7,152 nucleotides of DNA, from positions 1 through 7,152 of the forward strand of contig PMTB01000229.1 in the NCBI GenBank assembly GCA_003167475.1. Direction: 5' to 3'. Origin of the DNA: a candidate division FCPU426 bacterium (lineage in GTDB: Bacteria; Oederibacteriota; PGYV01; Palsa-1178). Every line of letters begins with the position of its first letter. The stretch's first letter is position 1. The position numbers and the translations under genes were made by a program. Positions 5,425 through 7,152 of the stretch are shown piece after piece. The notes beneath the pieces were generated by a model. The model did not search any database. It saw only the letters and a program-made list of their open reading frames with translations, and was not told the DNA's origin.

Positions 5425-6536
5425 AAAAGATCCTTATTTCGGCCGGGGAGGCAAGCGGCGATTTTTACGGCGCAAAACTTGCGGGCGAGATACTCAGGGT
5501 AAAGAAGAAAAAAGTGTCCATTACGGGTTTTGGCGGCCCGAAGATGAAGGAAAGCGGCATTGATATAAAACTCAACCAGGTGGAGCACGCGGCCATGGGT
5601 TTCTGGGAAGTCATAAGGAACATATTCACACACCTTGGCCTCTACATGAAAGCCGTCGATTTACTGAAAAAAGAAATGCCCGATGTTTTGATAGTTATTG
5701 ACAGCCCTGCCTTCCATATGCCGCTCATAAAGCAGGCGAAAAAGATCGGTATAAAAAAGGTCATCTATTATTCCACTCCGCAGGTGTGGGTGTGGAAACC
5801 CGGAAGGATCAATGAACTGAAAAAATTCACGGACCTGTGTATCGTGGTGCTTCCTTTCGAGGAGAAACTCCTGAAAGACGCCGGGATAAACGCCAGGTAT
5901 TTTGGGCATCCTATGGCCCCTTACCTTACCCCGGCAAAGCCTTCAAAACGCGAAAAGATAGTCGGTATTTTCCCGGGAAGCAGGGTGAATGAGGTAAATT
6001 CGTTCACCGAAGATATGCTCAAAGCCTGCGCCCTCATAAAACTTTCGATGAAAAATGTGAAGTTTGTGCTTTTTAAAGCCGGTACCATCAGGGACGAACT
6101 TATAAAGCCGTACCTGGACAAGTACCAGGGCCTGGGGATAAAGGTTGCGGACGGGACAGACCTTAAAATTAAATCCTCGCTTTCCGCGGCCATCGCGAAA
6201 TCCGGGACCATCACATTGGAACTTGCCATCATGGGCATACCCATGGCAATCGTTTACAGGGTTTCGGAATTATCATATTTGATGATGAAGAACATCATTA
6301 AACTGAAATACGTGGGGCTGCCAAACATACTGCTGGATAAGCCCGCTGTGAAAGAGTTCCTACAGCATGATTTCAAGGCTGACAAAGTCGCTCATGAGAT
6401 CATAGCTGTTTTGAAGGATAAAAAATACGCTACGGGTATACGGGCTGATCTGGACAGGCTGCGCGTGAAGCCAAAGGACGCAAAAAATGTCGTGGTAAAT
6501 ATAGCCAAAGAAATAATCAGGGAGGCGGTTTTGTGA
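5421..6536 (+). CDS. lpxB: Lipid-A-disaccharide synthase LpxB
   Basis: A 371-residue GT-B glycosyltransferase (family GT19) acting at the inner face of the inner membrane. It joins UDP-2,3-diacylglucosamine to lipid X, giving tetraacyl-disaccharide 1-phosphate and UDP. Motifs along the protein: AGEASGD (8-14), GFGGPKM (36-42), MGFWEV (59-64), IDSPAF (93-98) whose D94 aligns with catalytic D98 of E. coli, YYSTPQVWVWKPGRI (116-130), LPFEEKLLKDAGI (144-156), FGHP (161-164), the UDP-binding stretch FPGSRVNEV (184-192), SGTITLE (261-267), and YVGLPNIL (297-304). E. coli LpxB is 382 residues, so this is full length. The TTG start at 5421 overlaps the upstream stop as TTGA, with AAAAGG about 9 bases before it; the first residues MKKILISAGEASGD match the family. 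It also shares 4 bases with waaA. Confidence 0.96.
   Translation: MKKILISAGEASGDFYGAKLAGEILRVKKKKVSITGFGGPKMKESGIDIKLNQVEHAAMGFWEVIRNIFTHLGLYMKAVDLLKKEMPDVLIVIDSPAFHMPLIKQAKKIGIKKVIYYSTPQVWVWKPGRINELKKFTDLCIVVLPFEEKLLKDAGINARYFGHPMAPYLTPAKPSKREKIVGIFPGSRVNEVNSFTEDMLKACALIKLSMKNVKFVLFKAGTIRDELIKPYLDKYQGLGIKVADGTDLKIKSSLSAAIAKSGTITLELAIMGIPMAIVYRVSELSYLMMKNIIKLKYVGLPNILLDKPAVKEFLQHDFKADKVAHEIIAVLKDKKYATGIRADLDRLRVKPKDAKNVVVNIAKEIIREAVL
6521..6525 (+). promoter_or_regulatory. Ribosome binding site fixing the waaA GTG start
   Basis: GGAGG lies 7 bases ahead of GTG 6533, within the last codons of lpxB. It is the best Shine-Dalgarno match in the operon and supports the GTG start with a GTGA overlap. 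Confidence 0.7.
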
Positions 6537-7152
6537 TATACGTATATAATTTCTTCCTTTACATAGCCGCCGTTATTGCCTCGCCGTTCATGCTTATCCT
6601 GCTTGCGTTCAATAAAAAGTGGAGGCAGAGCCTGCCCGAACGTTTTGGGTTCATGAGCAGGGAATGTATTGATGAGTTACGCGGCAAGAAAGTAATATGG
6701 TTCCACGCGGCCTCTGCCGGGGAAGTACAGGCTTTGGCGCCCGTGATCAAGGAATTTAAAGTAATGAAGCCCGACAGGTGCCTGCTGGTCACGACTACGA
6801 GCATGAACGGCAGGAAAAAAATAGAAAAGGAGCTGCAGGGTGTCATTAACTGCGCGTTTTTGCTGCCGCTGGACATTGACTTTATAATCAAGGGCGCCAT
6901 GAACTCCGTCAACCCGGAAGCGCTGGGAGTGGTTGAAACCGAGTTATGGCCGAACCTTTTGAATACGGCGCGCAAAAGGAAGATCCCGGTCATCATGATC
7001 AACGGCAGGATCTCGATAAAAAGTTTCAGGGTATACTACGCTTTTAAGTTCTTCTTTTCCTGGGTGCTGAACAGGTTTGACGTGCTTATAGTACAGAGCG
7101 AGAAAATGCTGCTCCGTTTAAAACGGCTCGGGGTCACCAAGAAAAAGATCAT
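6533..7152 (+). CDS. waaA: Kdo transferase WaaA/KdtA (3' end beyond the window)
   Basis: The first 206 codons of a 3-deoxy-D-manno-octulosonic acid transferase; the frame is still open at the window edge. The full protein is usually about 420 residues, so roughly the N-terminal half is present. WaaA transfers Kdo from CMP-Kdo to lipid IVA at the inner membrane, the step after lipid A disaccharide formation and phosphorylation. Visible features are an N-terminal membrane anchor (about 5-25, FFLYIAAVIASPFMLILLAF), a basic segment with SLPERFGF (33-40), HAASAGEV (58-65) whose E64 corresponds to the catalytic base of the family, VTTTSMNGRKK (86-96), VVETELWPNLL (133-143) and INGRIS (156-161). The GTG start is supported by GGAGG 7 bases upstream and overlaps the lpxB stop by 4 bases. 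Number of Kdo residues added cannot be told. Confidence 0.94.
   Translation, partial: MIYVYNFFLYIAAVIASPFMLILLAFNKKWRQSLPERFGFMSRECIDELRGKKVIWFHAASAGEVQALAPVIKEFKVMKPDRCLLVTTTSMNGRKKIEKELQGVINCAFLLPLDIDFIIKGAMNSVNPEALGVVETELWPNLLNTARKRKIPVIMINGRISIKSFRVYYAFKFFFSWVLNRFDVLIVQSEKMLLRLKRLGVTKKKI

Noticed and set aside
6559..7002. Minus-strand open frame of 147 codons
   Set aside because: It is antisense to waaA, whose plus-strand reading carries conserved family motifs throughout.

Overview
The window reads as chromosomal DNA from a Gram-negative (lipopolysaccharide-making) bacterium. All supported genes lie on the + strand. The lipid A/Kdo genes lpxB and waaA, heavy use of ATA (Ile) and AGG (Arg) codons, and large GT-C type membrane proteins would suit an uncultivated candidate phylum such as Omnitrophota or a relative. 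That placement is a guess from gene content and style and cannot be settled here.

Layout. (1) 2-2279: the end of a YfhO-like membrane protein, then a 658-residue DUF2723 membrane protein with a C-terminal TPR tail. Both look like GT-C glycosyltransferase-type envelope proteins in one transcription unit. (2) 2280-3163: an accessory islet rich in repeats. It holds four copies of a short hairpin headed by GTAG that resembles REP elements, and a 112-bp near-perfect direct repeat (2362-2473 and 2917-3028). Between the direct repeats sit an intact DUF433 antitoxin gene with its own promoter and the C-terminal stump of its DUF5615 (PIN-like) toxin. (3) 3164-7152: a strong sigma-70-type promoter followed almost at once by hflX, then a Gfo/Idh/MocA oxidoreductase, lpxB and the start of waaA. 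These four genes overlap by 8, 4 and 4 bases, so they look like a translationally coupled operon.

How the genes fit together. lpxB makes the lipid A disaccharide and waaA adds Kdo, consecutive stages of inner-core LPS assembly. The oxidoreductase between hflX and lpxB probably acts on a nucleotide sugar of the same pathway; a GnnA-like role is possible but unproven. HflX is a ribosome-splitting stress GTPase, and its transcript appears nearly leaderless, which would tie lipid A gene expression to an unusual mode of initiation.

The most unusual part is the islet. Its hairpins show a compensatory base-pair change between copies, and the direct repeats bracket a toxin-antitoxin module whose toxin has lost its N-terminal part. 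No CRISPR array, tRNA, rRNA or convincing intrinsic terminator was seen.
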